NCBI GenBank assembly: GCA_000331325.2
Contig: CM003436.1
Location: forward strand, 2,055,680 to 2,119,679
DNA from: Crithidia fasciculata
Lineage: Eukaryota; Euglenozoa; Kinetoplastea; Trypanosomatida; Trypanosomatidae
DNA length: 64,000 nucleotides
Reading direction: 5' to 3'
Position numbers and translations under genes: made by a program. Shown here piece by piece: positions 55,563 through 64,000 of the stretch (the first letter of the stretch is position 1; every line of letters starts with the position of its first letter). Under the pieces are notes generated by a model. It did not search any database. It saw only the letters and a list, made by a program, of their open reading frames with translations, and had not been told where the DNA came from.

Positions 55563-56801
55563 ATGAGCGTCACGACGTACGCCCTGGTGGCGCAGGAGAA
55601 GCAGTACCCGCTGCAGACCGGCAAGAATGTCGTAGGCCGCAGCAGCGCACCCGTTGACGGTGTCTCCTTCATCAATCTTGAGTCGCCGCTGGCCGCCATC
55701 AGCCGCATGCAGGCTTTCCTCGACGTTGCGGCGAACGGAGATGCGTGGATTAGCGACTGCAACAGTACCAACGGTACCTTCCTCAGCGTGCGTCCCGGGC
55801 CTGGGATACGTCTTGAGGCCAACCGCTACTACCAGCTCACTCCTGGCTGCCGCATCGTGTTTGGCGACGTCGAGTGCGTCTTTCAGGTTCTGTGCAACAC
55901 ACCGCACACCCAGCAGGAGGCGGAAAAAACGACTGCCGCCGCTGCTGCCTCCTCCTCTAACAGCACAGCGCGGCCCTCGCGCGAGACAGAACGTCTCGCT
56001 GTTGCAAGCAGCTCGTCGGAGAGAGTGGAGAAAGAGACGAGTGCGGCCCCGCAGCGGGCGTCACGCAGCAGTGGCCAACGCAGCAATGTCCCTTACCTTG
56101 ACGAAAGCCAGAGCGCCTCTCAAGAGCAGAGCAGCGCACCAGCTGCTTCGGCTACCAAGACAGCCTCGAAGCGCAGCTCTCCGGCTTCACCACCGCAGCC
56201 AGCACCGCTTAAAAAGGCGAGGAAGGAAGCCGCTGCACCGCCGCCCGCCTCTCCTGGTCGTGCCAGCAAAGAGCAACAAGCAGAGACGGTGCCGCCGGTC
56301 GTCTGTCTGTCCGGGATGGAGGCGGAGGAGCGGGTGGCCATCACGAAGCGGGTGCGGGCGCTGAAGGGGCGTGTCGTGGACAACGTCGTCAAGGCAAACC
56401 TGCTCGTCGTCGCCACGCCGCCGGTGCGGACGCCGAAGCTCATCATTGCCGTGGCCCGCGGCATCCCGGTTGTGTCGGTGGCGTACATCTGCAACGGGAA
56501 GGCGGAACTGGCCGACCCTCGTGGCAACATTGTGGCCCTCCGCACCGACCAGCACACCTACTCGGCGGCGGCGCTGGAAAAGGTAATTTACCGAAAGGAG
56601 AACCGCCCGCTGCTGCGCGGTGTGCGTGTCAACGTGGCGGGGCTGTCGGCAAAAGCAAAGGCGGTGGCGACGGAGATCATTACGGCGTCTGGCGGCGAAG
56701 TCGTGCGTGCCAAGAAGGCCGACGCGCTCGACATCACCGACGACCAGCTGGACACACTCTACGACTCCATCCTCAAGGGAAAAGTCCCCAAGTCTCTCTG
56801 A
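55563..56801 (+). CDS. FHA plus tandem BRCT protein (MDC1-like architecture)
   Basis: 412 residues. An FHA domain spans about 5-105, with G25-R26, S47-R48 and N70-G71 at the conserved phosphothreonine-binding positions; the usual SRxHA reads SRMQA, so the His is Gln. A Ser/Ala/Pro-rich disordered linker (about 120-240) follows. It contains several Ser-Gln pairs (for example SSGQ and SQSASQEQS) that could be ATM/ATR-type sites. The C-terminal ~165 residues form two BRCT-like units. BRCT1 is at about 245-315 (VCLSGMEAEERVAITKRVRAL, with GIPVVSVAYI as its second half); BRCT2 is shorter and more divergent. FHA at one end and tandem BRCT at the other is the layout of MDC1, a chromatin mediator of the DNA damage response; NBS1 places them adjacent. 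Function by layout only. Confidence 0.75.
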   Translation: MSVTTYALVAQEKQYPLQTGKNVVGRSSAPVDGVSFINLESPLAAISRMQAFLDVAANGDAWISDCNSTNGTFLSVRPGPGIRLEANRYYQLTPGCRIVFGDVECVFQVLCNTPHTQQEAEKTTAAAAASSSNSTARPSRETERLAVASSSSERVEKETSAAPQRASRSSGQRSNVPYLDESQSASQEQSSAPAASATKTASKRSSPASPPQPAPLKKARKEAAAPPPASPGRASKEQQAETVPPVVCLSGMEAEERVAITKRVRALKGRVVDNVVKANLLVVATPPVRTPKLIIAVARGIPVVSVAYICNGKAELADPRGNIVALRTDQHTYSAAALEKVIYRKENRPLLRGVRVNVAGLSAKAKAVATEIITASGGEVVRAKKADALDITDDQLDTLYDSILKGKVPKSL

Positions 56802-57450
56802 CGGGCGAAGCCGTGTGTGTATGTGCGGGCGTGAGAAAGACCGAGTTTTGCCTGTGCGAGCACTTCGTGTCGCCGTTCGGGTGTCGCGATATTCCTCATA
56901 CTTCTGTCTAAGTGGTGATACTCTATGCTCCTGTGTTGTTTCGATTGCTCATGCAGCCGATAATGAAACAGACACACTTTTGTTCCTGATATCAACACAC
57001 ACACACGTGTCTTGGGCATCTGTTTTATGATTCTTCTAATTGTTGGTGCTGCTCAGGTGCTTGTTACGGCTCTGTGTGTGTGTGCTGGGCACCGCTTCTC
57101 CGTCTATCATTCGGTGCCTTCTGCGGTGCCGCACACATTAGTGGGGAATAAGACGAGGCATTTTTGCTCTGTTGCTGTGATGCGTCGTTTCTTTTCTCCA
57201 CTGATACATCACTCACACTTCTGTCATCTCTCTCCTCTGTTCTTTTGCCGTTCCTCTTCTCTCTTTTTTCACTGTTGCAACCCACTCTAAGAAAGCCGCC
57301 AGTTTTGTACCAGGCGGGGAAGGGCTGCATCGCTACATAACTAGCGTGTCTCGCCGGGGAGCCCATCAGCAGCCCAAAGCGAAGCTGCAGCAGGCGCTCT
57401 CTGTTCTTCTGGTCCTCAGGTTCCCTTCCTCTTTGCATAACGCCGACGCA
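56802..57450. other. intergenic spacer, FHA/BRCT gene to WAPL-like gene
   Basis: 649 nt. CA-rich near 56993-57004, TG-rich near 57073-57082 and CT-rich from about 57216 to 57290. The WAPL frame stays open to about 57346 but only through a GTG codon. No other gene recognised. Confidence 0.6.
57216..57291 (+). promoter_or_regulatory. predicted trans-splice acceptor for the WAPL-like gene
   Basis: CT-rich tract followed by AG at 57290-57291; another possible AG is at 57418-57419. Either leaves ATG 57451 as the first in-frame ATG. Confidence 0.4.
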
Positions 57451-59244
57451 ATGTCGAAAAAGAGAACGCGCGGCTCTTTTGCACTCCTCGGTGACGTCGA
57501 CGACCTCTTCGGCATCGCGGCGGCTTCTTCGTCAGCAAAGGACGCAGAGGACCTCTCAGCGGATGGTGACGTGGACTCTAGCCCCGTCCAAAGTGTGCTA
57601 AGCGATAACTTCACGCGCGGCGCGTCCTCAGCGCAGAAGCGCCAGCGGGTGTCGCCCTCTGCGCGCGATGCCACACCGTCGTCTCTCTCCGGCTCCCCCA
57701 CCACAACTGGGGAAAGCCTGGGCGGTGACGAAATCGACCTGCTGCGACGAAAGGATGAGGAGAGGGCGGATATGGCGCTTTTTCTAGCAAAGGCGGTCGC
57801 CGAGACGTCCTCTTTGCCGCCGCTGAGGGAGTTGGTGAAGTTTCTGGAGCAGACGGGCATGCCGCGTGTCCTCCTCGCCCTAAAACGCGGCGCCTTTACG
57901 GAGGCCTTCCTGCACGCTCTTGCCACTGCGCGTCCCCGTCCTGCCCACCGCGTCCTGCTGCTCTGCCTCTTAGTGGAGTGCATGGCCTACGTGAGCCTCG
58001 ACGCGTTCTTCCAGAGCAGCGTCGTCGCGTTTCTCGTCGACTCCCTCATCCCTTTGGACGCCTCTGCACAGGCGTCAGCGTCGTCGCCCTCTCCGGTCCG
58101 GGCGGCAGCGGCACACTGGTCGGCACGGCCAAAGCGTACGACAGACTTCGCTGCCCAGACAAAGGAGTTGCCGCTTGCTGCAGAAGAAGAAGCTGCACTC
58201 CACACGCGAGTGAAGGAGCTCTGCCCTTCTGTTCACGCCGCTGGTCTGTCCTGCGCTGCTCGCAACAGTGGTAGCAACAGCGCCGCCTTGGCGTTGCATG
58301 CTCTTCTTCGGCTTGTGTTTGAGTACAATCGGAGTTTGCTCGTGGTGTCGCCGTCCTCCTTTTCGGTGCCGCTGGCGATCGTGCGCGCCGGCGGTCTCGA
58401 GCACCTCTGCACCTGTCTTCGCGACTCCGCAGCCCGCGCCGCGTCGCTGTCGTTTCTCGAGGTGCTCACCGCGTCCGACGTGCTGCGCCGAGAGAAGGTG
58501 CGTCTGCTGGGGTTGGTGCCGGTGCTGATAGAGCTCCTGGACTCCACCGACAGCGTCGCCGCCTCCGCCACTGCTGCGTCGGTGCTGAAGGTGCTCACCG
58601 ACATCACGAATCTCACACCCTCCGCCTTCAGCGACACCAGCACCGTTGACCGCTTCGTCACTTACATGAGAGGTGTGCTGTCTGTGCCCACTAGTGAAGC
58701 TGAGGTGGACGAGCGGGAGACGTTTGTGCTCTGCTGCGCCATCAACGTGGTGCTGCACGAGGCGCGGGAGGGGGCTTCAGCAGTGATGCTTGAGCCGCCG
58801 GCGTTCACGCAAGCGGTGGTAGCCGACGGGGCTCTGCTGCCTACGCTGGCGGCGAGCATGACGGCCCGCTACCACCGCACGGAGTCGGAGCAGCTCGTGC
58901 TGAGCGGGTACGCGGCTCTTCTCCTCGCTGCGCTATCTCTCGTGGTGGTGAACGAGGACGGCGGGACGCTGCGGGTGCCGGTCATCACTGCGGTCGCCGC
59001 AGCGTCGCGGGGCACGCGGATTGGCACGCTGACGGACCGCCAGCCGATGCGCATGGTGGCGGCCATTATTCAGGAGTTTCTGCTCTTCCAGAGTGCCTCA
59101 GGGACGCTGACGAAGGAGGCGCTGCTGGAGATGGACGCTCTTGTTGCCCGCCTCCGTCAGCACAACCAGATTTCTCTTACCGCCCCTGCTGTCGATGAGG
59201 AGGAGGCGAAGGAGGAGGAAGTGACGCTCGGTGACCTTCTATAG
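57451..59244 (+). CDS. WAPL-like helical-repeat protein, possible cohesin release factor
   Basis: 597 residues from ATG 57451. The first ~110 residues are basic, Ser-rich and disordered, starting MSKKRTRGSF. The rest is an Ala/Leu-rich helical-repeat protein that resembles the WAPL C-terminal domain. It has a DLLRRKDEERADMALFLAKA helix near 95, LRLVFEYN, a repeat with SVLKVLTDITNLTPSAF near 395, and an end region with SGYAALLLAALSLVVVNED then MVAAIIQEFLLFQSAS and GTLTKEALLEMDALV. WAPL removes cohesin from chromosome arms. The C-terminus is acidic. The repeat motif is less specific than a catalytic motif, so another ARM/HEAT protein is possible. Confidence 0.5.
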   Translation: MSKKRTRGSFALLGDVDDLFGIAAASSSAKDAEDLSADGDVDSSPVQSVLSDNFTRGASSAQKRQRVSPSARDATPSSLSGSPTTTGESLGGDEIDLLRRKDEERADMALFLAKAVAETSSLPPLRELVKFLEQTGMPRVLLALKRGAFTEAFLHALATARPRPAHRVLLLCLLVECMAYVSLDAFFQSSVVAFLVDSLIPLDASAQASASSPSPVRAAAAHWSARPKRTTDFAAQTKELPLAAEEEAALHTRVKELCPSVHAAGLSCAARNSGSNSAALALHALLRLVFEYNRSLLVVSPSSFSVPLAIVRAGGLEHLCTCLRDSAARAASLSFLEVLTASDVLRREKVRLLGLVPVLIELLDSTDSVAASATAASVLKVLTDITNLTPSAFSDTSTVDRFVTYMRGVLSVPTSEAEVDERETFVLCCAINVVLHEAREGASAVMLEPPAFTQAVVADGALLPTLAASMTARYHRTESEQLVLSGYAALLLAALSLVVVNEDGGTLRVPVITAVAAASRGTRIGTLTDRQPMRMVAAIIQEFLLFQSASGTLTKEALLEMDALVARLRQHNQISLTAPAVDEEEAKEEEVTLGDLL

Positions 59245-59990
59245 AAGCCAGAAACATAGAAGAACTGCGCTACTTGAGTCCGTGGATGTGGTGTATGCAT
59301 AGATGAGGACGAGCGACGAGTGTGAAGCCTCGTGATGTTGAGATGTGTATCTAAGAGCGCGTCTGTGTTGCGATGAGTTTTTATCGGTCTTCTATTGTTT
59401 TGAAAGTAGGGGAAAAAAAAGGTACAACCAGAGGGAGAATTGGAAAGAGCTACTGTATTTCAATTGAGTCCATAAAAGGCGTCTGAGTACTGCGTTGCAA
59501 CCGCCATCGAGTCTCTTCTGAAAAGTGTATTGGCCCGGAGGCCTTATGACTTTGCCAAAAGCCCACATTAAGTACGCAGAACGGCTTTTTTTTTTGCCCG
59601 GTGCTCACAGCTGTGCAGACTCTCACGCGCTCTCTTCCCTTCATTCTCCTTTTGCCTTTTCCAAGCCGGGTGGTTGCGGCTCTTTGTCCCTTTTTTTTTT
59701 GGGTGGCCGTGAAAGGACTAGGTAGAAGCTAAAGCTAGCCGCCACTGCGGACTACACGCATCGTTCTTCTCCTCTCTTTTTTTTTTTTGGAAGTGCAAAA
59801 CTGTATCCGTAGCGCATGCTTGCAGCTGCTCCGCTTTATACTCCTAGCAGCGCGCACAGTTACACGAATACGCGTCACACGCGTGCATCCCTGAATCCAA
59901 AAAGGAATTGTTTGCTTTCCAATCTAGAGAGAAAAAAACTTTAAAAAAACCAGCAGGCAGCTCTCTTGAGCTACCGCTTTGACATTGGAG
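59245..59990. other. intergenic spacer, WAPL-like gene to kinesin
   Basis: 746 nt. A run near 59412-59420, T runs near 59587-59595, 59691-59700 and 59778-59788. No gene recognised. Confidence 0.6.
59760..59793 (+). promoter_or_regulatory. predicted trans-splice acceptor for the kinesin gene
   Basis: CT-rich tract ending in a run of T at 59777-59788, with AG at 59792-59793; predicted 5' UTR of about 197 nt before ATG 59991. Confidence 0.45.
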
Positions 59991-62900
59991 ATGTCCGTCA
60001 AGGTGGCCGTCCGCGCGCGACCCCTGAACGAAAATGAGCTGAAGGAGAATGCGGAGGTAATTATTCGCATGAATGGGAACGAGGTGGCGGTGGTGGAGTC
60101 GGTGGACAGCTATGGCGGGAAGTTCCTGTACGACAGCGCGCTGTGGTCCACCGGCCAGTCCATCGAGGGCTCGACAAACGCAGAGGCCTCGCAGGAGTTC
60201 GTGTATGACGCGATCGGGGCGGAGCTGCTGGAGCACATCATGACCGGCTACAACGGCTGCATCTTCGCCTACGGGCAGACGGGCAGCGGCAAGACCTACT
60301 GCATGATGGGCAGCCACGGCAACCCCGGCATCATCCCTCGCATCGCACAGAACCTCTTCGAAAACGCGGCGGCGCTGCGCAGTCAAAACATGGAGGTCTG
60401 CGTCGAGGTGTCCTACTACGAGGTCTACAACGAGAAGGTGCGCTGTCTGCTGCGGCCCACGCAGGGCGGCTACGACGACTCGCAGCTGCGTGTGCGGGAG
60501 CACCCAAAGTACGGCCCGTTCGTGGAGGGGCTGGCGAAGTTTGTGGTGAGCACGCAGGCGGAGTTCCTGCAGCTCATGAGCGACGGCAACAAGGTGCGCA
60601 CGACGGCCTCGACGGCGATGAACGCAACGAGCAGCCGCTCCCACGCCGTCTTTGTCATTACGCTGACGCAGAAGACGAAGAAAGGCGCGCTGGTGACGCA
60701 GAAGACGTCGCGGCTGAACTTGGTGGATCTCGCCGGCAGTGAGCGGGTCTCCAAGACGCTGGCGACCGGCAGGCGTCTGGCAGAGGGCTCAAACATCAAC
60801 AAGTCCCTCTCCTGCCTCGGCAATGTCATCAGTGCCCTCGCAGAGGTAGAGGAGACAGGGAAGAGTCGGCACATCCCCTACCGCGACTCAACGCTGACCT
60901 GGATCTTGAAAGACAACCTCGGCGGCAACTCCAAGACGGTCATGCTCGCCACCATCAGCCCCTCCTCCGTGCAGTACGAGGAGACGATGAGCACCTTGCG
61001 GTATGCAGAGCGGGCCAAGAAGATTGTAAACAAGGCCGTGGTGAACGAGACGAACAACAACGAGCTCGTCGCGGCGCTGCAGAAGGAGATATCGGCGCTC
61101 CGGAATCAGCTGGCCAGCGCGTCAACGAACGAGCGGGAACGGCTGCTGGAGGAGCTAGAGGCGAGCGAGGCAGTGAAGAAGGAGTTGACCTCGTCGCTTG
61201 AGGAGAAGCTCGCCGACACAAAGCGGCTGATGGAGGAGCGCGAGGAGTACATGCGGCAGCTCGAAGCGCAGCTGACGGCGCAGACCGCCGAAATCGAGAA
61301 GCTGCGCCTCGCCAACGAGGAGAAGGAGAAGCGCATCGATGAGCTGCTGCGACGCATTCAAAGCCTTGACTCGTCGGGCAGCGTGCCAGACAAGGCGGCG
61401 GTGGAGGAGATCAGAGAGCAGGTGGCGGCGCTGGAGCAGGAGCAGAACGAGACGGAGACGCAGATGCGCGAGTGCCAGCAGCAGGCGCGCGGCTCTGTTG
61501 AGGTCTCCGAGAACGACGAGGACGGCCCATCGCTCGCGTCGGCTGCCAAGGACGACGCGAAGTCTGCGCTTACACCGCCACCACCAGCCTCATCCGCGGC
61601 TGCGCGGTCGACGAGTGCAGCACCACGTGCCGGCGATGCGGAGATGCCGCTGGCGGTGCGGGTCGCGATGCAGCGGAGCCGCACCTCCTCCATCGCGCAG
61701 CTCAACACCGACGCTGACCTCTTCGAGGAGGAGGTGGACAACGACCTTGTACTCGAGTCGCACCACGAGAGCGCCGACGAAGAGCTTGCCGCCGACGAGG
61801 ATCTCATTCTCGATGACGAGCTCGAGCTCTCTGCTCAGGCCGACTCCGATCTTGACGGGCTGCTGGTCGACGACTCGGATCTGCACGTGCCGCCTGAGAG
61901 CGCCGAGCCAGAAGCTCAGGAGGAAGAAGAGAAAGCAGAAGAGGCGCTTGCCGCTGCGGGGCAGCACAAGGCAGTTGCGCCGGCTACTCCATCGACAGAA
62001 GGAGACGGCGTCGACACGGTGCCACTCAGCCCGATCGAGAGTCGGCGGTCATCTCCCCCAGCTGTGGTGCCATCCGTCGAGTCGCCTTCCTCAGCAGGCA
62101 ACGAAACGGCCGCTGCGGCGACAGCGATGGCGGTGGCCGAGAGTGTCCATGTTGATCCTACCGCGACGACGTCCCCTCTTCCTCATGCTCATCCTGCACC
62201 CGCTGATCCCACGTCCTCTCCCACCGAGCCGGCACCGCCACCACAGCCGACGCTGCAAGGGGCGACCATCAATGAGATGCAGGTAGCCCTGGAGGACTTC
62301 TTCACCAAGTCGCGCGAGCGGCCTGAAATTTACGCGCCGAACGACCACACCGCGCAGCTTGTCATTCCGTCCCACGCGCTGCCAAACAACCGCTACCTCA
62401 GGGAGCCCTTCCGTGTCACGAAGACGCGGGAGTCGAACCTGCTCGGGCACAAGAAGGACCGCATCTGGGAGATCGACACCTTCGACGGCCGCTTCAGCAA
62501 CCTCGACACCGCCGGGGTGAAGTCTTTCGACCTGCCCGCGATGAACCTCTTCCGCGTGGAGAAGGACGCGGCGCACTCGCACCGCCTCACGCTGTACTTC
62601 TTCGATGCCCCGCACCCTTACGAGCTCGAGTTCACCTCAACAGCGCGGCGGCAGCAGTTCTTTGAGCTGGCGATGCTGCTGCGGCGCAACTCCATCCTCT
62701 GGTGCCCATCCCTCTGCCTCGACGGCGAGAACGACGTGACGATCACCGTGCGCGGCACCACGATTGACCGCCCCAGCAACAAGGGCATCCCCGTCTCGGG
62801 GGAGCTGAAGATGACGGTTGCCCGCATGCCCTACGAAGTGATCGACCTCTGGTACGGCTGCTTCTCCCTTGATGAGAAACCGCTGCCCCGCAGCACGGCG

Positions 62901-64000
62901 GTCTTCAGCGGCTTCTTTCCGAAGGAGCAGCGGGAGATATACATCGTCGGCGTCACCGACGTGCCAGCCACGCTGCTGGGCACTGACGAGCTCGGCCGCT
63001 ATCTCCTCGCCTACCTGGGCACCTCCACGTACTTCGTCCTTGCCAGCACCGCCCTCGCCGCAAGGAAGCACCACGCGAACAACGCCGTTGTGGTGATCTG
63101 CAAGCGCTCCTTTATCGTGCGGGTGGCCAACATCGAACTCTTTGACAACGTTACGGTGCGCCGCGACGGCATCCATCGTGGCGACTTCACGGCTGCGGGC
63201 TGCGCCATCCGCATCAACGAGTCGTCGATCGCAGTCGTACTGGTCAACGCGAAGGCCGGCACGTACACGCCGTCAACACGGGCGGCGTGCATCCGCACCC
63301 TCCTCTCGAGCTTTCCTTTTGTGGACGAGACGGTGGACATCTCAATGCGCTTCGACTACTTTGTCGTCTCCGGCGCCTTCCACTTTGGCGGCGACTTCAG
63401 CGCCGAAGACGCCCTCATCCGCGAGATCCTGACGGACAACCTCATGTCCAACATGCGCGAGATGGAGCCGAGCGCGACGCTGCGGGGCTCGCCGTCGCCG
63501 CTGCGCATCTTCTACTCGGTGCGGCCCAACGTGTCTCGCATGGACGTCTCCGCCTACTCCACCTCGCGTGCGTTGGGGCTGGCGAACGCCTTTCTCTCTG
63601 CCGACGTCTTCTGCCAGCGCTCCTTCCTAAGCCTGTTTGGCGAGACGGTGCCGCACGTGCAGATTTTACTGGACAAGGTCACTGTCGCCGGCGCTCGCCT
63701 GCCTGCCATTGGTGGGGCGGAGCTCCGCGTATCGATGGACGCCGTCGAGGGCTCTCCGGCGCACTTCCGCCTCGCGAAGCGCGACAGCGACTACGTCATC
63801 CCCACCGCCACTGAGCTGTGCCTGCAGCCCTGCGTCAGCAACGCCGAGTACCTGCGCCTGCAGACGCTCACGTTCACGGTGTTGGGCAGTGTGGGGCCGG
63901 TTGACGCGCACAAGCGCATCGTCGTCGCCTCCGGTGTCTTCCCGCTCAAGTCGGTGGTGCTCGCCCAGCCGACGCTGCTGCACATCCCCCTCTACTACCG
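59991..64000 (+). CDS. kinesin-3-type motor with PH-like, inositol-phosphatase-like and C2-like tail (partial, runs off the end)
   Basis: At least 1336 residues, open at the right edge. Motor domain about 1-345: SVKVAVRARPLNENE at the start, P-loop GQTGSGKT at 95-102, switch I NATSSRSH, switch II LVDLAGSER. The helix YRDSTLTWILKDNLGGNS and the segment TLRYAERAKKI are kinesin-3 hallmarks. Coiled coil follows to about 490, then an acidic Ala/Ser/Pro linker to about 760. Residues about 800-890 look like a PH domain (YLREPFRVTKTRESNLLGHK, then ELEFTSTARRQQFFELAM). Residues about 905-1140 follow the order of an inositol polyphosphate 5-phosphatase domain with altered catalytic residues: YIVGVTDVP at 984, LVNAKAG with N1086, FDYFVVSGAFHF with S1127. 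A beta-rich, possibly C2-like stretch begins near 1220. Likely a membrane-cargo kinesin. Motor call is firm; tail domains are inference. Confidence 0.85.
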   Translation, partial: MSVKVAVRARPLNENELKENAEVIIRMNGNEVAVVESVDSYGGKFLYDSALWSTGQSIEGSTNAEASQEFVYDAIGAELLEHIMTGYNGCIFAYGQTGSGKTYCMMGSHGNPGIIPRIAQNLFENAAALRSQNMEVCVEVSYYEVYNEKVRCLLRPTQGGYDDSQLRVREHPKYGPFVEGLAKFVVSTQAEFLQLMSDGNKVRTTASTAMNATSSRSHAVFVITLTQKTKKGALVTQKTSRLNLVDLAGSERVSKTLATGRRLAEGSNINKSLSCLGNVISALAEVEETGKSRHIPYRDSTLTWILKDNLGGNSKTVMLATISPSSVQYEETMSTLRYAERAKKIVNKAVVNETNNNELVAALQKEISALRNQLASASTNERERLLEELEASEAVKKELTSSLEEKLADTKRLMEEREEYMRQLEAQLTAQTAEIEKLRLANEEKEKRIDELLRRIQSLDSSGSVPDKAAVEEIREQVAALEQEQNETETQMRECQQQARGSVEVSENDEDGPSLASAAKDDAKSALTPPPPASSAAARSTSAAPRAGDAEMPLAVRVAMQRSRTSSIAQLNTDADLFEEEVDNDLVLESHHESADEELAADEDLILDDELELSAQADSDLDGLLVDDSDLHVPPESAEPEAQEEEEKAEEALAAAGQHKAVAPATPSTEGDGVDTVPLSPIESRRSSPPAVVPSVESPSSAGNETAAAATAMAVAESVHVDPTATTSPLPHAHPAPADPTSSPTEPAPPPQPTLQGATINEMQVALEDFFTKSRERPEIYAPNDHTAQLVIPSHALPNNRYLREPFRVTKTRESNLLGHKKDRIWEIDTFDGRFSNLDTAGVKSFDLPAMNLFRVEKDAAHSHRLTLYFFDAPHPYELEFTSTARRQQFFELAMLLRRNSILWCPSLCLDGENDVTITVRGTTIDRPSNKGIPVSGELKMTVARMPYEVIDLWYGCFSLDEKPLPRSTAVFSGFFPKEQREIYIVGVTDVPATLLGTDELGRYLLAYLGTSTYFVLASTALAARKHHANNAVVVICKRSFIVRVANIELFDNVTVRRDGIHRGDFTAAGCAIRINESSIAVVLVNAKAGTYTPSTRAACIRTLLSSFPFVDETVDISMRFDYFVVSGAFHFGGDFSAEDALIREILTDNLMSNMREMEPSATLRGSPSPLRIFYSVRPNVSRMDVSAYSTSRALGLANAFLSADVFCQRSFLSLFGETVPHVQILLDKVTVAGARLPAIGGAELRVSMDAVEGSPAHFRLAKRDSDYVIPTATELCLQPCVSNAEYLRLQTLTFTVLGSVGPVDAHKRIVVASGVFPLKSVVLAQPTLLHIPLYY

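Overview
The window reads as a protein-coding segment of a trypanosomatid (kinetoplastid) nuclear genome. Twenty-one genes all lie on the plus strand, with no introns needed. Coding regions are GC-rich with strong G/C third positions. They are separated by roughly 0.5-1.3 kb of T-rich spacers, many with pyrimidine tracts followed by AG just upstream of a start codon, as expected for trans-splice acceptors of a polycistronic unit. The high coding GC fits Leishmania-like or related insect trypanosomatids better than Trypanosoma brucei, but I cannot name the species. I see no strand switch, tRNA, rRNA, transposon or CRISPR array.

Layout. 0-13 kb: the 3' end of an unidentified gene, a USP7-like deubiquitinase, the axonemal dynein-associated protein DNAI7/CASC1, a membrane J-domain protein, a GRIP-domain golgin and a mitofilin-like protein. 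13-32 kb: a 2639-residue CFAP46-like central-pair protein, a probably inactive alpha/beta-hydrolase-fold protein, the ER membrane complex subunit EMC1, an unrecognised disordered protein and a divergent RPA1-like OB-fold protein. 32-45 kb: a complete 4240-residue cytoplasmic dynein-2 heavy chain, the retrograde intraflagellar transport motor. 45-64 kb: a CCHC zinc-knuckle protein, a type II membrane protein resembling FAM20/four-jointed secretory kinases, a PP4/PP6-like phosphatase, a POLD3-like protein with two PIP boxes, a LYR-like small protein, a LAMTOR4-like roadblock protein, an FHA plus tandem-BRCT protein (MDC1-like layout), a WAPL-like protein and, running off the end, a kinesin-3-type motor.

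Themes. Four genes concern the flagellum or microtubule motors (DNAI7, CFAP46-like, dynein-2 heavy chain, kinesin). Five are plausible genome-maintenance factors (RPA1-like, POLD3-like, FHA/BRCT, WAPL-like, PP4/PP6-like). Others serve the secretory system (EMC1, GRIP golgin, FAM20-like) or mitochondria (mitofilin-like, LYR-like). In trypanosomatids, neighbours in a transcription unit need not share function, so these groupings are descriptive only.

The most unusual object is the terminal kinesin. Downstream of the motor, coiled coil and acidic linker it carries a PH-like segment, then a region following the layout of an inositol-polyphosphate 5-phosphatase domain with its catalytic residues replaced, then a possible C2-like segment. 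All assignments come from reading the sequence and recalled family features; no database search was run.
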